DNA of 64,000 bases, taken from contig JBCBKU010000002.1 of NCBI GenBank assembly GCA_038521345.1, forward strand, positions 124,001 to 188,000, in the 5' to 3' direction. The position numbers and the translations under genes were made by a program. The first letter of the stretch is position 1. Every line of letters starts with the position of its first letter. This document shows, piece by piece, positions 8,698 to 18,382 of this stretch. The DNA is from JBCBKU01 sp038521345. Its GTDB lineage: Bacteria > Pseudomonadota > Alphaproteobacteria > Rhodobacterales > Rhodobacteraceae. The notes beneath the pieces are model-generated. The model was not told where the DNA came from, searched no databases, and saw only the letters and a program-made list of their open reading frames with translations.

Positions 8698-9615
8698 TTA
8701 GCCCATCATGAATTGATAGCTTGCCGGGACGTATTCGAACCCATCGCCACGCTCGGCGACGAACCCGATCGCCGGGAAGGGCAGGTGATAACCGATCAGC
8801 GGGATCTTGTCGGCCGCCGCCATCCCCAAAAGCTTGCGCCGAGCAGTCACAGCCGCGTCTTTGTCGGTGTCGAAGCGAAGGTGCCAATCTGGGTTCTTGA
8901 TCGACCAGATCGCATGCGCCGCCGCGTCGCCGACCAAGAGCAGTTGTGATCCGCTCGATTCAATCATGTAACCCATGTGACCCGGCGTGTGACCAAACGA
9001 ACTGACTGCGGTAATGCCCGAGGCGACGGACCCGCCATCGCCGAGGAACGTGAACCGTTCAGAAAGCGGCCGGACCTTTCCCTCGAAGCCATCGTCGTTA
9101 GAACCGGCCCAATGATCGAACTCGATCTCGCCAGTCACATAGCGTGCGTTGGGGAAGGTGGCGACGCCGTCGGCAGACAGACCGCCGATGTGGTCGCCGT
9201 GCATGTGCGTGATGGCGACAACATCGATCTGGTCAGGCGTATACCCGGCCGCGGCCAGCGCCTGCGTAATACCTCCGGGGTTTAGGCCGGTGTCGAACAA
9301 GACAACCTCGGATCCGGTATTCACGACTGTGGGCGTGAAGAAAAACTGCGCCTTGTCGGTCGGCAGGAACGCTGCCTCAGATTCGGCTGCGAACTCTTCG
9401 GGAGACGCATTCAATCCAAAGATCGACTTTGGATCGTCGCGCGTCGCAGTGCCTGAGAGTAGAGTTGAAACACGGAAATCGCCTAGTGGGATCGTGTGCT
9501 GTATGGCGTTCTGGGGGGCGGCAGCGTGACCGCCTGCACGGGCGGCGCTTGTGGCAAGGCCCGCAAAAGGTGCGGCTGCGCCGGCGGCAAGGATCTGGCG
9601 TCGGTTCGGTGTCAT
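8698..9615 (-). CDS. Tat-exported MBL-fold metallo-hydrolase
   Basis: 305 residues. The start at 9615 has GGGAG at good spacing and gives a twin-arginine-type signal (NRRQILAAGAA...), so a folded metalloprotein is exported to the periplasm. The metallo-beta-lactamase motif HMHGDH (HxHxDH) lies near residue 140. SSFGHTPGHMGYM supplies the next His and LLLVGDAAAHA the bridging Asp. The domain resembles lactonase/quinolinase-like MBL hydrolases; the substrate is unknown. A longer in-frame start at 9714 lacks a signal peptide and a ribosome site and was rejected. Confidence 0.85.
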   Translation of the reverse strand: MTPNRRQILAAGAAAPFAGLATSAARAGGHAAAPQNAIQHTIPLGDFRVSTLLSGTATRDDPKSIFGLNASPEEFAAESEAAFLPTDKAQFFFTPTVVNTGSEVVLFDTGLNPGGITQALAAAGYTPDQIDVVAITHMHGDHIGGLSADGVATFPNARYVTGEIEFDHWAGSNDDGFEGKVRPLSERFTFLGDGGSVASGITAVSSFGHTPGHMGYMIESSGSQLLLVGDAAAHAIWSIKNPDWHLRFDTDKDAAVTARRKLLGMAAADKIPLIGYHLPFPAIGFVAERGDGFEYVPASYQFMMG

Positions 9616-9729
9616 CTGAAGACTCCCTGATGGATGACTCACAGATGTCAGATAGGACGCCACGTCCCGCCACATATGGTCGCTGGCGCACATCTGCGTG
9701 TACATGGTGCGCACTCGGCCTGAAGCCGC

Positions 9730-10134
9730 CTACTCCCACCAGCGATCGATGGCTGCAATATCAGCGTCGGACCACCCAAAATGGTGCGCAAGTTCGTGCA
9801 CCAGGATATGAGCAACCAGTTCTCCAAGGGTGACATTTCCCCGGTCGATCCATTCATCAAGGATCGGGCGCCGGAACAACCATATGGCGTCGGGTTGTCC
9901 TGGCTGATCGGCCACCGATTTTTGCGTGAGCGGGATTCCGTCGTACAATCCGGTAAGCTCGAACGGATCTGACATTCCGACTTCGATCAGCATTGCCTTG
10001 GAGGCGAAGTCTTCGATCCTGAGTGCCACACCTCGTGCCGCTGCCCGGTACGCCTCGGGCAAGGCCTCCATCGCCGCTTCGGCAAGTCCTTCGATTGCGG
10101 CAAGATCCGGGGCGTTCTGGTCCGTCCACTTCAT
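9730..10134 (-). CDS. small metallopeptidase-family protein (minimal HExxH gluzincin-like)
   Basis: 134 residues. The C-terminal part has HILVHELAHHFGWSD, a zinc-binding HExxH motif, as in the short single-domain proteins annotated as metallopeptidase family protein. The start MKWTDQ at 10134 is preferred over the longer frame, which would run into the leader of gltX. Activity is unproven for the family. It is divergent from gltX, with only 61 bases between the two starts. Confidence 0.8.
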   Translation of the reverse strand: MKWTDQNAPDLAAIEGLAEAAMEALPEAYRAAARGVALRIEDFASKAMLIEVGMSDPFELTGLYDGIPLTQKSVADQPGQPDAIWLFRRPILDEWIDRGNVTLGELVAHILVHELAHHFGWSDADIAAIDRWWE

Positions 10135-10195
10135 GGCCCGCTTATGGACAATTCCCGCGCTCCATGAAACAGGAACCGGGCCCAAGGAGAGGCCC

Positions 10196-11518
10196 ATGAT
10201 CGTCACCCGTTTTGCCCCGTCACCCACCGGTTACCTACATATCGGCAATCTTCGGATCGCGCTGTTCAACTACATGATTGCGCGTCAGGCCGGTGGCACG
10301 TTCATTCTACGGATCGACGACACAGACCCCGTGCGGTCCAAGCCGGAATACGTCGATGCGATCAAGGAAGACCTAGAGTGGCTCGGGCTTCACTGGGACC
10401 GAGTAGAAAAACAGTCTGACCGGTTGGAACGCTATGCCGAAGCCGCCGATCAACTCCGCGCAGTCGATCGTTTCTACGAGGCATGGGAGACACCGACCGA
10501 GCTTGATCTGAAGCGCAAGAAGCAACTGAACATGGGCCGCCCCCCCGTCTACGACAGGGCTGCGCTGGCGCTGAGCGACGAAGACCGTGCTGCTTTGCGC
10601 ACGGAGCGTGGTCAGGGTGTTTGGCGCTTTAGACTGGATCACGAACGAATCGAATGGGAAGACGGGATCCTCGGCGTTTTGTCCATCGACGCTGCCAGTG
10701 TCTCGGACCCCGTGTTGATCCGTCAGGACGGACAGGTCCTTTATACCTTGGCCTCTGTCGTGGATGACGTGGAGATGGGGGTGACGGATGTGGTTCGTGG
10801 ATCGGACCATGTGACAAATACCGCGACCCAGATCCAGATTATCGCGGCCCTGGGTGGAACGCCGCCCAGGTTCGCGCATAACTCGCTTTTGACCGGTCCC
10901 GAGGGCGAGGGCCTGTCAAAGCGTCTTGGGACGCTTGCCTTGCGCGATATGCGAGCGGAGGGGATCGAGCCCATGGCCATCCTCAGCCATATTGCGCGCC
11001 TTGGCTCGTCCGAACCCTTTGTCCTGACCCGCGATCTTGACGAATTGGTCGCGGGGTTCGACATCACCACGTTTGGCGCACCCCCAACAAAGTTCGATCG
11101 GGCGGATCTGGGGCCGATCACCGCGAGAATTCTGGGGGCGACACCCTATTCGGAGCTCGCGGACGAGATCAGTGCGCTTGGTGTTCCCGACACGCTGGCC
11201 GAGCGATTTTGGCTTCTCGTTCGCGAGAACATCGCCACTCGCAGCGAGATGGCGCTTTGGTGGGATGTGTTGCGCGGCGCCGCGACACCGCTCGTGGCCG
11301 AAGAGGATCGGGTCTTCGTTGAAGAGGCCTTCGCCCTCTTGCCATCCATGCCCTATGACAACGCGACATGGGGCGCCTGGACGGCGGCGGTGAAAGACGC
11401 CTCGGGCCGCAAGGGCAAGGCACTCTTCATGCCACTTCGCCACGCCATCACAGGTCAAAAGCGCGGCCCCGAAATGGCCGACCTGATGGCTCTGATGCAG
11501 GTCGCGCCCAAGATCTGA
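10196..11518 (+). CDS. gltX: glutamyl-tRNA synthetase, second-type (GltX2)
   Basis: 440 residues, class I catalytic core. RFAPSPTGYLHIGNLRIALF at the N-terminus holds the HIGH-like motif, and GEGLSKRLGT the KMSKS-like motif (about residue 236). The enzyme charges tRNA with glutamate. Alphaproteobacteria commonly carry two GltX proteins, one of which may charge tRNA-Gln for amidation; which one this is cannot be told from sequence alone. The start at 10196 has AAGGAGA five to ten bases upstream. It overlaps nothing, and the MATE gene follows after 136 bases. Confidence 0.95.
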   Translation: MIVTRFAPSPTGYLHIGNLRIALFNYMIARQAGGTFILRIDDTDPVRSKPEYVDAIKEDLEWLGLHWDRVEKQSDRLERYAEAADQLRAVDRFYEAWETPTELDLKRKKQLNMGRPPVYDRAALALSDEDRAALRTERGQGVWRFRLDHERIEWEDGILGVLSIDAASVSDPVLIRQDGQVLYTLASVVDDVEMGVTDVVRGSDHVTNTATQIQIIAALGGTPPRFAHNSLLTGPEGEGLSKRLGTLALRDMRAEGIEPMAILSHIARLGSSEPFVLTRDLDELVAGFDITTFGAPPTKFDRADLGPITARILGATPYSELADEISALGVPDTLAERFWLLVRENIATRSEMALWWDVLRGAATPLVAEEDRVFVEEAFALLPSMPYDNATWGAWTAAVKDASGRKGKALFMPLRHAITGQKRGPEMADLMALMQVAPKI

Positions 11519-11654
11519 CCCTCGGACTTGCCGTAGAGTCGCCCGTTCGACCAAGTCGTTGGTCGCTCAATTTCTGGCAACGGTCGGTCTGCGAATTCCC
11601 GAGGACCTCGTTTCGTGTCTGGTCGCGGTTACATCCGGCGCCTAGGGTGCCCGC

Positions 11655-13055
11655 ATGAGCGAGCAGGCAAAATTCCTTGAAGGCAATCTTTTCGGCCACA
11701 TCACTGTAATGTCGCTGACCGCGTCAGTGGGGCTGATGGCGGTCTTCATGGTCGATTTGATCGACATGGTCTTCATCTCGATGTTGGGTAAGGCTGAGCT
11801 TGCCGCCGCGGTTGGATATGCGGGCGCAATTCTGTTTTTCACAACGTCATTCGGGATCGGCATGGCAATTGCCGCGGGTGCGCTTGTGGCCCGGGCGCTG
11901 GGCGCCGGCGACGAAGAACTGGCACGTCGCCGGTCATCGACCGCGATGATCTACGGAGTTGTGTTTGGCGCGCTCTTTGCGGCGCTGGTCTGGTGGAATG
12001 TCCGACCTTTGGCTGCGCTCATGGGGGCGTCAGGCGAGACGCTTGATCTGGCTACCGGCTATCTTCGGATCATCGTGCCGTCGCTACCTGTTCTGCTGAT
12101 CGGCATGGTCGGCAGTGCCATCCTTCGCGCCCGTGGGGCCGCGCGCCGGGCCATGATGGTTACGATCGTCGGTGGCCTCGTGAATCTTGTTCTCGATCCA
12201 ATTCTAATCTTCGGGCTGAACCTTGAACTCACCGGGGCCGCCCTTGCCAGTGTGGCGGCCCGTTTCGCCATCGGTGGTGCGGCGTTGTACCTGATTTTCA
12301 AGCACTACGGCGGACTTGCTTCGCCGGACTTGCCGGCTTTGCGGACCGATTTTTCGCCCATTCTCGCCATCGCGTTCCCAGCGATCTTGACCCAGCTCGC
12401 GACGCCGATCGGTCAAGCCTACGTAACCCGCTCAATGGCGGCCTACGGCGAAGAGGCGGTGGCCGGCATGGCGATCGTTGCGCGACTGACGCCGGTGGCC
12501 TTTGGAGTTCTCTTCGCGCTTTCCGGCGCGATCGGGCCCATTATCGGACAGAACTTCGGTGCCGGTCGCCATGATCGTGTCCGCGGGGCGTTCCGCGACG
12601 GATTAATTTTCACGGCCGTCGTCGTGGTCTTGATTTCTGCGGCGCTTTACGCGCTCCGGTGGCCAATCGCCACGCTTTTTGGAGTGGAAGAGGCGGGAAT
12701 CGCTCGCGATCTGGTCTTCCTTTTCTGCGGTCCACTGGCCCTCGCGTTCTACTTCAACGGACTGATTTTCGTCGCCAATGCAGCCTACAACAATCTTGGC
12801 CATCCCTATTACTCCACGTGGATCAATTGGGGCCGCCACACGGTTGGGACGATCCTTCCGGTCGTCGCTTTCTCGGCCTGGCTTGGCGCTGACGGTGTTC
12901 TCATCGGCCAAGCGGTGGGAGGTATCGCCTTCGGACTTGTCTCCTGGTGGCTGGCCGCCAAGGTCATGACCGGACAGGATCCGAAGTCCGACCCCACTGG
13001 CGATCCGTTTAGCCGGCAGGCGCGCCTATTCCAACTCTTGCACCACCGACGGTAG
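11655..13055 (+). CDS. MATE-family efflux transporter
   Basis: 466 residues of alternating hydrophobic segments, about 12 transmembrane helices in two homologous halves, as in multidrug and toxin extrusion antiporters. The N-terminal half begins GHITVMSLTASVGLMAVFMVDLIDMVFI, and AFYFNGLIFVANAAYNNLGHPYYSTWINW near residue 365 is typical of the second half. It probably exports cationic compounds using Na+ or H+. The last 30 bases overlap the 3' end of the convergent gamma-glutamylcyclotransferase-like gene. No Shine-Dalgarno is obvious at 11655. Confidence 0.9.
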   Translation: MSEQAKFLEGNLFGHITVMSLTASVGLMAVFMVDLIDMVFISMLGKAELAAAVGYAGAILFFTTSFGIGMAIAAGALVARALGAGDEELARRRSSTAMIYGVVFGALFAALVWWNVRPLAALMGASGETLDLATGYLRIIVPSLPVLLIGMVGSAILRARGAARRAMMVTIVGGLVNLVLDPILIFGLNLELTGAALASVAARFAIGGAALYLIFKHYGGLASPDLPALRTDFSPILAIAFPAILTQLATPIGQAYVTRSMAAYGEEAVAGMAIVARLTPVAFGVLFALSGAIGPIIGQNFGAGRHDRVRGAFRDGLIFTAVVVVLISAALYALRWPIATLFGVEEAGIARDLVFLFCGPLALAFYFNGLIFVANAAYNNLGHPYYSTWINWGRHTVGTILPVVAFSAWLGADGVLIGQAVGGIAFGLVSWWLAAKVMTGQDPKSDPTGDPFSRQARLFQLLHHRR

Positions 13056-13601
13056 GGCCGCCAATTCACGGTCCACCATGGCGCGTGTCGCTGGGGCAAG
13101 CGAGCGGTGGCGGGAATACCGCGGGCGGGCACGGTCGTTCAGAACAGGGGCGTCCCAACCTTCGGTCGTAGCGAAGAACCGTTGCACGCCTTTCGTGCCA
13201 TACTCGGCCAGAAATCCTTCCACGACGGTATCGAGATAGCTGAGAAGGATGGCGTTGCTCCGTGTCGGGGGCGCATGTTTCCCGGCCGGAATGGTGTAGA
13301 CGGCGATCTCGGTTGGTTCGCTTATGGGATGCTCAATACGCTGGCCCGTGACGCGTTCGTAGGCGCGCTCGCGATGATCGAGGTCGCCCCAATCGGCGTC
13401 GGGGACACGAGCGATCAACCCTTCTGTTGTCGCGCCCGGCTGGGGCACAACCGTGAGAAACGCCACATCCCGCAACGCTGTGTGCCGCCACACTCGGCGC
13501 CATCCGTGTAGTTCGGCGCGGTGAGGGTCATGATAGTCATGCGTCGCCCGATTCACGAGCGACCCATATCCGAAGACATAACGGTGAATGGGTTGGTTCA
13601 T
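13026..13601 (-). CDS. gamma-glutamylcyclotransferase-fold protein
   Basis: 191 residues. VFGYGSLVN near residue 8 is the substrate-binding YGSL signature of the AIG2/GGCT fold. GDLDHRERAYERV supplies the expected catalytic Glu region. The protein may release 5-oxoproline from gamma-glutamyl compounds. The start at 13601 sits behind AGGTGGGGG; the longer frame extending to 13871 runs through the glycine riboswitch and is not coding. The 3' end overlaps the MATE gene by 30 bases. Confidence 0.75.
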   Translation of the reverse strand: MNQPIHRYVFGYGSLVNRATHDYHDPHRAELHGWRRVWRHTALRDVAFLTVVPQPGATTEGLIARVPDADWGDLDHRERAYERVTGQRIEHPISEPTEIAVYTIPAGKHAPPTRSNAILLSYLDTVVEGFLAEYGTKGVQRFFATTEGWDAPVLNDRARPRYSRHRSLAPATRAMVDRELAALPSVVQELE

Positions 13602-13679
13602 ACCCCCACCTGCCCGCCGGCGCGGAACTGCGCAAGGGCTTGTCGCGCGTCGCATGGGGTCGTATGCGTAGCAGACGTT

Positions 13680-13835
13680 TCGTGTGGGAGAATCGGTTCG
13701 CCGATGCCGAAGGAGCAACCGCCCCGGTAAACTCTCAGGCTCAAGGACCGCGCGTGGCGATAGACTCTGGAGAGATCCCGCAGAGCGGGACGCCGAAGGG
13801 ATAACGATCTCAGGCGAAAGGACAGAGGGGGCATC
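13680..13835 (+). ncRNA. tandem glycine riboswitch upstream of gcvT
   Basis: Two glycine-aptamer copies in a row. The first runs about 13683-13752 (GGGAGAATCGG, then GCCGAAGGAGCAACCGCC, then AACTCTCAGGCTCAAGGACC). The second runs about 13760-13832 (GACTCTGGAGAG, then CGCCGAAGGGATAACGATC, then TCAGGCGAAAGGACAGAGGGGG). The CCGAAGG and CTCAGGC-AAAGGAC cores are the hallmark of the class. Glycine binding normally turns on gcv expression so that excess glycine is degraded. It lies 70 bases before gcvT. Confidence 0.95.
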
Positions 13836-13903
13836 GACGGGCCAAGGCCCGGAACGATGCCGGTCGGCCATTGTCGCTCCGGTTCAGGTGGAGAGAGACG
13901 CGA

Positions 13904-15034
13904 ATGGCCGAACAGGAACTCCGGACGACAGTGCTTCACGCATTGCATCTCGAATTGGGTGCCCGCATGGTGCCGTTCGCCGGTTACGAGATGCCCGTCC
14001 AGTACCCGACCGGAGTGATGGCGGAACATCTGCACACGCGTGCCAAGGCTGGACTGTTCGACGTAAGCCATATGGGGCAGATCGCGCTACGGCCGGCATC
14101 GGGTGATGTGACCGACGCTGCCCGGGCGCTCGAAGCGCTGGTGCCGCAGGATATTCTTGGCCTTGCCGAGGGCCGCCAGCGCTATGGCCTTTTCACGAAT
14201 GACGCCGGCGGCATTCTGGACGACCTCATGATTGCCAACCGGGGTGATCATCTCTTTCTGGTCGTGAATGCGGCGTGTAAGGCAGCGGATGCCGCTCATC
14301 TTCGCGCCCACCTTCCCGATGACATCGTCGTCGAGGAAATCCCGCGTGCGCTTCTCGCTCTTCAGGGACCGGGGTCTGAAGCCGCGTTGTCGCCGATCGC
14401 TGATGTTAAACAGATGCGGTTTATGGATGTTGCTGTCCTGCCGTCTGTGTTCGGAGACCTTTGGATTTCACGCTCGGGCTACACTGGCGAGGACGGTTTC
14501 GAGATTTCAGTCGAGGCCTATGGGGCTGAACCCTTGGCTCGCGCGCTTCTTGCATCCGACGAGGTGGAGCCAATTGGACTTGGCGCGCGCGACAGCCTCC
14601 GCCTTGAAGCTGGGCTCTGCCTTTACGGGTCGGATATCGACCTCGAAACATCTCCTGTCGAGGCCAGGCTTCTTTGGGCCATCCAGAAAGTGCGGCGGCC
14701 GGGTGGCGACCGAGCGGGGGGGTTCCCGGGCGCCGAGCGTATCCTCGGAGAGATTGTGGATGGGGCGCCGCGTGCCCGGGTTGAACTTTATCCCGAAGGG
14801 CGGGCCCCGATGCGACCGGGCACCCTGCTTTTTGCGGATCCGTCGGATGGCGAAGTTGCGGGCCGGGTGACGTCGGGTGCGTTCGGACCGACCCTCGGAG
14901 CACCAGTTTCAATGGGCTATGTACGCAGTGATCTTGCCAAGCCCGGCACACGCCTTTTTGGTGACGTAAGGGGCAAGCGACTTCCGGTTGTCGTTCCGGA
15001 AACGCCATTCCGCCCGGGGACCTACAAACGGTAA
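13904..15034 (+). CDS. gcvT: glycine cleavage system T protein (aminomethyltransferase)
   Basis: 376 residues, normal length. It transfers the methylene group from the H-protein aminomethyl arm to tetrahydrofolate and releases ammonia. MVPFAGYEMPVQYPTG near residue 22, FDVSHMGQI near 52 and GYTGEDGFEI near 195 are typical; the last contains the folate-binding Glu region. The start at 13904 follows GGAGAGA. First gene of gcvT-gcvH-gcvP, controlled by the glycine riboswitch upstream. gcvH begins 14 bases after the stop. Confidence 0.97.
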   Translation: MAEQELRTTVLHALHLELGARMVPFAGYEMPVQYPTGVMAEHLHTRAKAGLFDVSHMGQIALRPASGDVTDAARALEALVPQDILGLAEGRQRYGLFTNDAGGILDDLMIANRGDHLFLVVNAACKAADAAHLRAHLPDDIVVEEIPRALLALQGPGSEAALSPIADVKQMRFMDVAVLPSVFGDLWISRSGYTGEDGFEISVEAYGAEPLARALLASDEVEPIGLGARDSLRLEAGLCLYGSDIDLETSPVEARLLWAIQKVRRPGGDRAGGFPGAERILGEIVDGAPRARVELYPEGRAPMRPGTLLFADPSDGEVAGRVTSGAFGPTLGAPVSMGYVRSDLAKPGTRLFGDVRGKRLPVVVPETPFRPGTYKR

Positions 15035-15048
15035 GGAGGACAGGGAAA

Positions 15049-15408
15049 ATGCGGTTTACAGAAGATCACGAATGGCTTCGCGCCGAGGGCGAGATCGTCG
15101 TCGTCGGCATCACGGAGTACGCGGCCGAGCAATTGGGCGATGTCGTCTTCGTTGAGTTGCCCGAGGTTGAGACCCAGGTCGCAAAGGGCGATGAGATTGT
15201 CGTAATCGAAAGTGTCAAGGCAGCATCAGACATCGTGGCCCCGATTGATGGGGAAATCGTTGAGGTAAACGAGGCCCTCGTCGACAAGCCCGGCCTCGTC
15301 AACGAAGACCCGACGGGCGGAGCGTGGTTCTTTAAGATCAAGGTCGAGGACACCTCAGAGATCGACGATCTCATGGACGAAGACGCCTACAAGGACTTCA
15401 TCGCTTAA
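15049..15408 (+). CDS. gcvH: glycine cleavage system H protein
   Basis: 119 residues. The lipoyl-bearing carrier of the glycine cleavage complex; Lys57 in ESVKAASDI is the lipoylation site. FTEDHEWL at the N-terminus and DEDAYKDFIA at the C-terminus are family features. Preceded by a strong AAGGAGGACAGGG site. It lies between gcvT and gcvP, 11 bases from gcvP. Confidence 0.97.
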   Translation: MRFTEDHEWLRAEGEIVVVGITEYAAEQLGDVVFVELPEVETQVAKGDEIVVIESVKAASDIVAPIDGEIVEVNEALVDKPGLVNEDPTGGAWFFKIKVEDTSEIDDLMDEDAYKDFIA

Positions 15409-15419
15409 GGATCCGTGCC

Positions 15420-18269
15420 ATGCCGTTCGAGCCCACCGACTACCTGCCATACGACTTTGCCAACCGTCGGCACATCGGACCGTCTCCCGAAGAGATGTCC
15501 GAGATGTTCGAGGTCCTTGGGGTAAAGGACCTGGATGAACTGATCGATCAGACCGTGCCCGCGTCGATCCGGCAGGAAGAGCCTCTTGGATTCGAAAAGC
15601 CTAAGTCAGAGCGGGAGCTTCTTTGGCACATGCGCCAGGTGGCGGCAAAGAACCTCGTCTTCACGACAATGATCGGGCAGGGCTATCACGGCACGGTTAC
15701 GCCGCCGGCGATCCAGCGGAACATCCTAGAGAACCCTGCCTGGTACACGGCCTATACCCCTTATCAGCCCGAAATAAGCCAGGGTCGGTTGGAAGCTCTC
15801 TTGAACTATCAGACGATGGTGTCCGACCTGACAGGCCTGCCCGTTGCCAACGCCTCGCTCTTGGATGAGGCCACCGCGGCGGCCGAGGCCATGGCGATGG
15901 CGGCCCGAGTAGCCAAGTCGAAGGCCAAGGGCTTTTTCATCGACGAGAACTGTCACCCCCAGAACATCGCTGTGATGGAAACCCGGGCGGCGCCTTTGGG
16001 GATCGAGATTGTTGTCGGCAGCCCGGACGATCTGGATCCTAAGGCGGTTTTCGGCGCGATCTTTCAGTATCCCGGGACGCTTGGGCATCTGAGGGATTTC
16101 ACGCGGGAAATCTCGGCATTGCATGCGGAAAAAGCGATCGGCATCGTCATCGCTGACCCCCTGATGCTGACGCTTCTGAAAGAGCCGGGTGCCATGGGCG
16201 CCGACATCGCCGTGGGTACAACCCAGCGTTTTGGTGTGCCTTTGGGGTATGGCGGGCCACACGCAGCTTACATGGCCTGTACGGACCCGATCAAACGCGC
16301 CATGCCCGGCCGCATTGTTGGCGTGTCGGTCGATGCGCGCGGCAACACCGCCTACCGGTTGTCGCTTCAAACGCGCGAGCAGCATATCCGGCGAGAAAAA
16401 GCCACCTCCAATGTCTGTACGGCCCAGGCACTTTTAGCCGTCATCGCTTCCTTTTATGCCGTTTTTCACGGGCCCAAGGGTCTAAAGGCCATCGCCCAGC
16501 GGATCCACAGAAAGACGGACCGACTTGCCAGGGGGCTCGAGGCCGGCGGCTATATTATTGAACCGGAACATTTCTTTGACACGATCACGGTCGAGGTTGG
16601 GGCGCTTCAGGGGGTGATCCTCGATGCCGGGCGACGGGAGCGGATCAATTTCCGCAAAGTCGGCGACACGAAGATCGGCATCACCGTGGACGAGACCGTG
16701 CGACCTGCAACGCTTGAAGCAGTCTGGCGTGCCTTCGGGTTGTCGTTCTCGCGGAGAGAGTTTGAGGCCGATTACCACCGCGTACCGGGAGCGCTTGTCC
16801 GTACGACGGATTACCTGACCCATCCCATTTTCCATTTGAACCGGGCCGAGACCGAGATGATGCGCTACATGCGCCGGCTCGCCGACCGGGATCTCGCGCT
16901 CGACCGGGCCATGATCCCGCTTGGGTCATGCACGATGAAGCTGAACGCCGCCGTGGAAATGGCACCAATCACTTGGCCCGAGTTTTCGAACATCCATCCT
17001 TTCGCCCCAGCCGATCAGGTCGCAGGCTATACACAGATGCTCGACGACCTGTCGGCCAAGCTTTGCGAGATCACTGGCTACGACGCGATGTCGATGCAAC
17101 CGAACTCGGGCGCTCAAGGTGAGTATGCGGGCTTGCTGACTATCGCTGCGTATCACCGTGCGCGACGCGACGATCAGCGGCAGATCTGCCTAATCCCGGT
17201 TTCGGCCCACGGCACCAACCCCGCCTCGGCCCAGATGGCCGGCATGGACGTGGTTGTGGTTGGTTCCGCGCCCAATGGCGATATTGATGTGGCCGAATTC
17301 CGCGCCAAGGCCGAAGCGGCGGGCGACAGGCTCGCTGGGGCGATGATCACCTATCCATCGACCCACGGGGTCTTCGAAGAAACGGTACGAGAGGTGTGCG
17401 AGATCACCCACCAGCATGGCGGGCAAGTCTATCTTGACGGCGCGAACCTGAACGCGCTCGTGGGCCTTGCCAAGCCCGGCGAGCTTGGTGCGGATGTCAG
17501 CCACCTGAACCTTCATAAGACGTTCTGTATTCCCCACGGCGGCGGCGGCCCGGGAATGGGGCCAATCGGCGTGAAGGCACATCTTGCGCCGCATCTGCCG
17601 GGTCATCCGCTCACTGGCGGCACAGAAGGTCCGGTTAGCGCGGCACCCTTCGGATCAGCCTCGATCCTGCCGATCTCGTGGGCCTATGTCCTGCTGATGG
17701 GGGGCGCGGGCCTTACACAGGCCACGAAGGTCGCTATCCTCAACGCAAACTACCTCGCCAAGCGGCTCGAAGGGGCCTACCCGGTGCTCTACAAGGGAAG
17801 TTCGGGCCGGATTGCGCATGAGTGCATTCTAGACACTCGTCCTTTCGCCGAAGCGGGCGTTACTGTCGATGACATCGCCAAACGCCTGATGGACAACGGC
17901 TTTCACGCGCCCACGATGAGCTGGCCGGTTGCGGGTACATTGATGATTGAACCAACGGAGTCCGAGACGAAAGCTGAACTCGACCGTTTCGTCGATGCCA
18001 TGCTCGATATTCGCCGTGAGATTGCGGATGTGGAAGAGGGTCGGATCGACCCGATGAATAACCCGCTGAAACGTGCGCCGCATACAGTCGAGGATCTGAT
18101 CGGCGACTGGGATCGGCCTTATAGTCGCGAACAGGGCTGTTATCCGGCCGGTGCCTTTCGGGTCGACAAGTATTGGCCGCCCGTCAACCGCGTCGACAAC
18201 GCGCATGGCGATCGTCACCTCATTTGTACCTGTCCGCCGCTCGAGGCCTACAAGGAGGCGGCGGAGTAG
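15420..18269 (+). CDS. gcvP: glycine dehydrogenase (decarboxylating), P protein
   Basis: 949 residues, the single-chain form that fuses both homologous halves. It decarboxylates glycine with pyridoxal phosphate and passes the aminomethyl group to GcvH. The PLP lysine is Lys700 in NLHKTFCIPHGGGGPG. RRHIGPSPEEMSEMF opens the N-terminal half, and LDRAMIPLGSCTMKLNA the C-terminal half. RPYSREQGCYPAG near the end is characteristic. Last gene of the gcv operon. The gcvL (lipoamide dehydrogenase) subunit is not nearby, as is common. Confidence 0.97.
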   Translation: MPFEPTDYLPYDFANRRHIGPSPEEMSEMFEVLGVKDLDELIDQTVPASIRQEEPLGFEKPKSERELLWHMRQVAAKNLVFTTMIGQGYHGTVTPPAIQRNILENPAWYTAYTPYQPEISQGRLEALLNYQTMVSDLTGLPVANASLLDEATAAAEAMAMAARVAKSKAKGFFIDENCHPQNIAVMETRAAPLGIEIVVGSPDDLDPKAVFGAIFQYPGTLGHLRDFTREISALHAEKAIGIVIADPLMLTLLKEPGAMGADIAVGTTQRFGVPLGYGGPHAAYMACTDPIKRAMPGRIVGVSVDARGNTAYRLSLQTREQHIRREKATSNVCTAQALLAVIASFYAVFHGPKGLKAIAQRIHRKTDRLARGLEAGGYIIEPEHFFDTITVEVGALQGVILDAGRRERINFRKVGDTKIGITVDETVRPATLEAVWRAFGLSFSRREFEADYHRVPGALVRTTDYLTHPIFHLNRAETEMMRYMRRLADRDLALDRAMIPLGSCTMKLNAAVEMAPITWPEFSNIHPFAPADQVAGYTQMLDDLSAKLCEITGYDAMSMQPNSGAQGEYAGLLTIAAYHRARRDDQRQICLIPVSAHGTNPASAQMAGMDVVVVGSAPNGDIDVAEFRAKAEAAGDRLAGAMITYPSTHGVFEETVREVCEITHQHGGQVYLDGANLNALVGLAKPGELGADVSHLNLHKTFCIPHGGGGPGMGPIGVKAHLAPHLPGHPLTGGTEGPVSAAPFGSASILPISWAYVLLMGGAGLTQATKVAILNANYLAKRLEGAYPVLYKGSSGRIAHECILDTRPFAEAGVTVDDIAKRLMDNGFHAPTMSWPVAGTLMIEPTESETKAELDRFVDAMLDIRREIADVEEGRIDPMNNPLKRAPHTVEDLIGDWDRPYSREQGCYPAGAFRVDKYWPPVNRVDNAHGDRHLICTCPPLEAYKEAAE

Positions 18270-18382
18270 CGTGCGCGGGGGAGCGCGCGCCCGGAATTCC
18301 CCAAGACCATCCGCCACTCGCGCGGCTAGTTGCCATCCACGAAACACGTCCGGAAAAACCGGCCGTTAGTGTGGAGGGTGCG

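Noticed and set aside
13602..13871. Upstream extension of the GGCT-like gene
   Set aside because: It runs through the glycine riboswitch aptamers and lacks a ribosome site.
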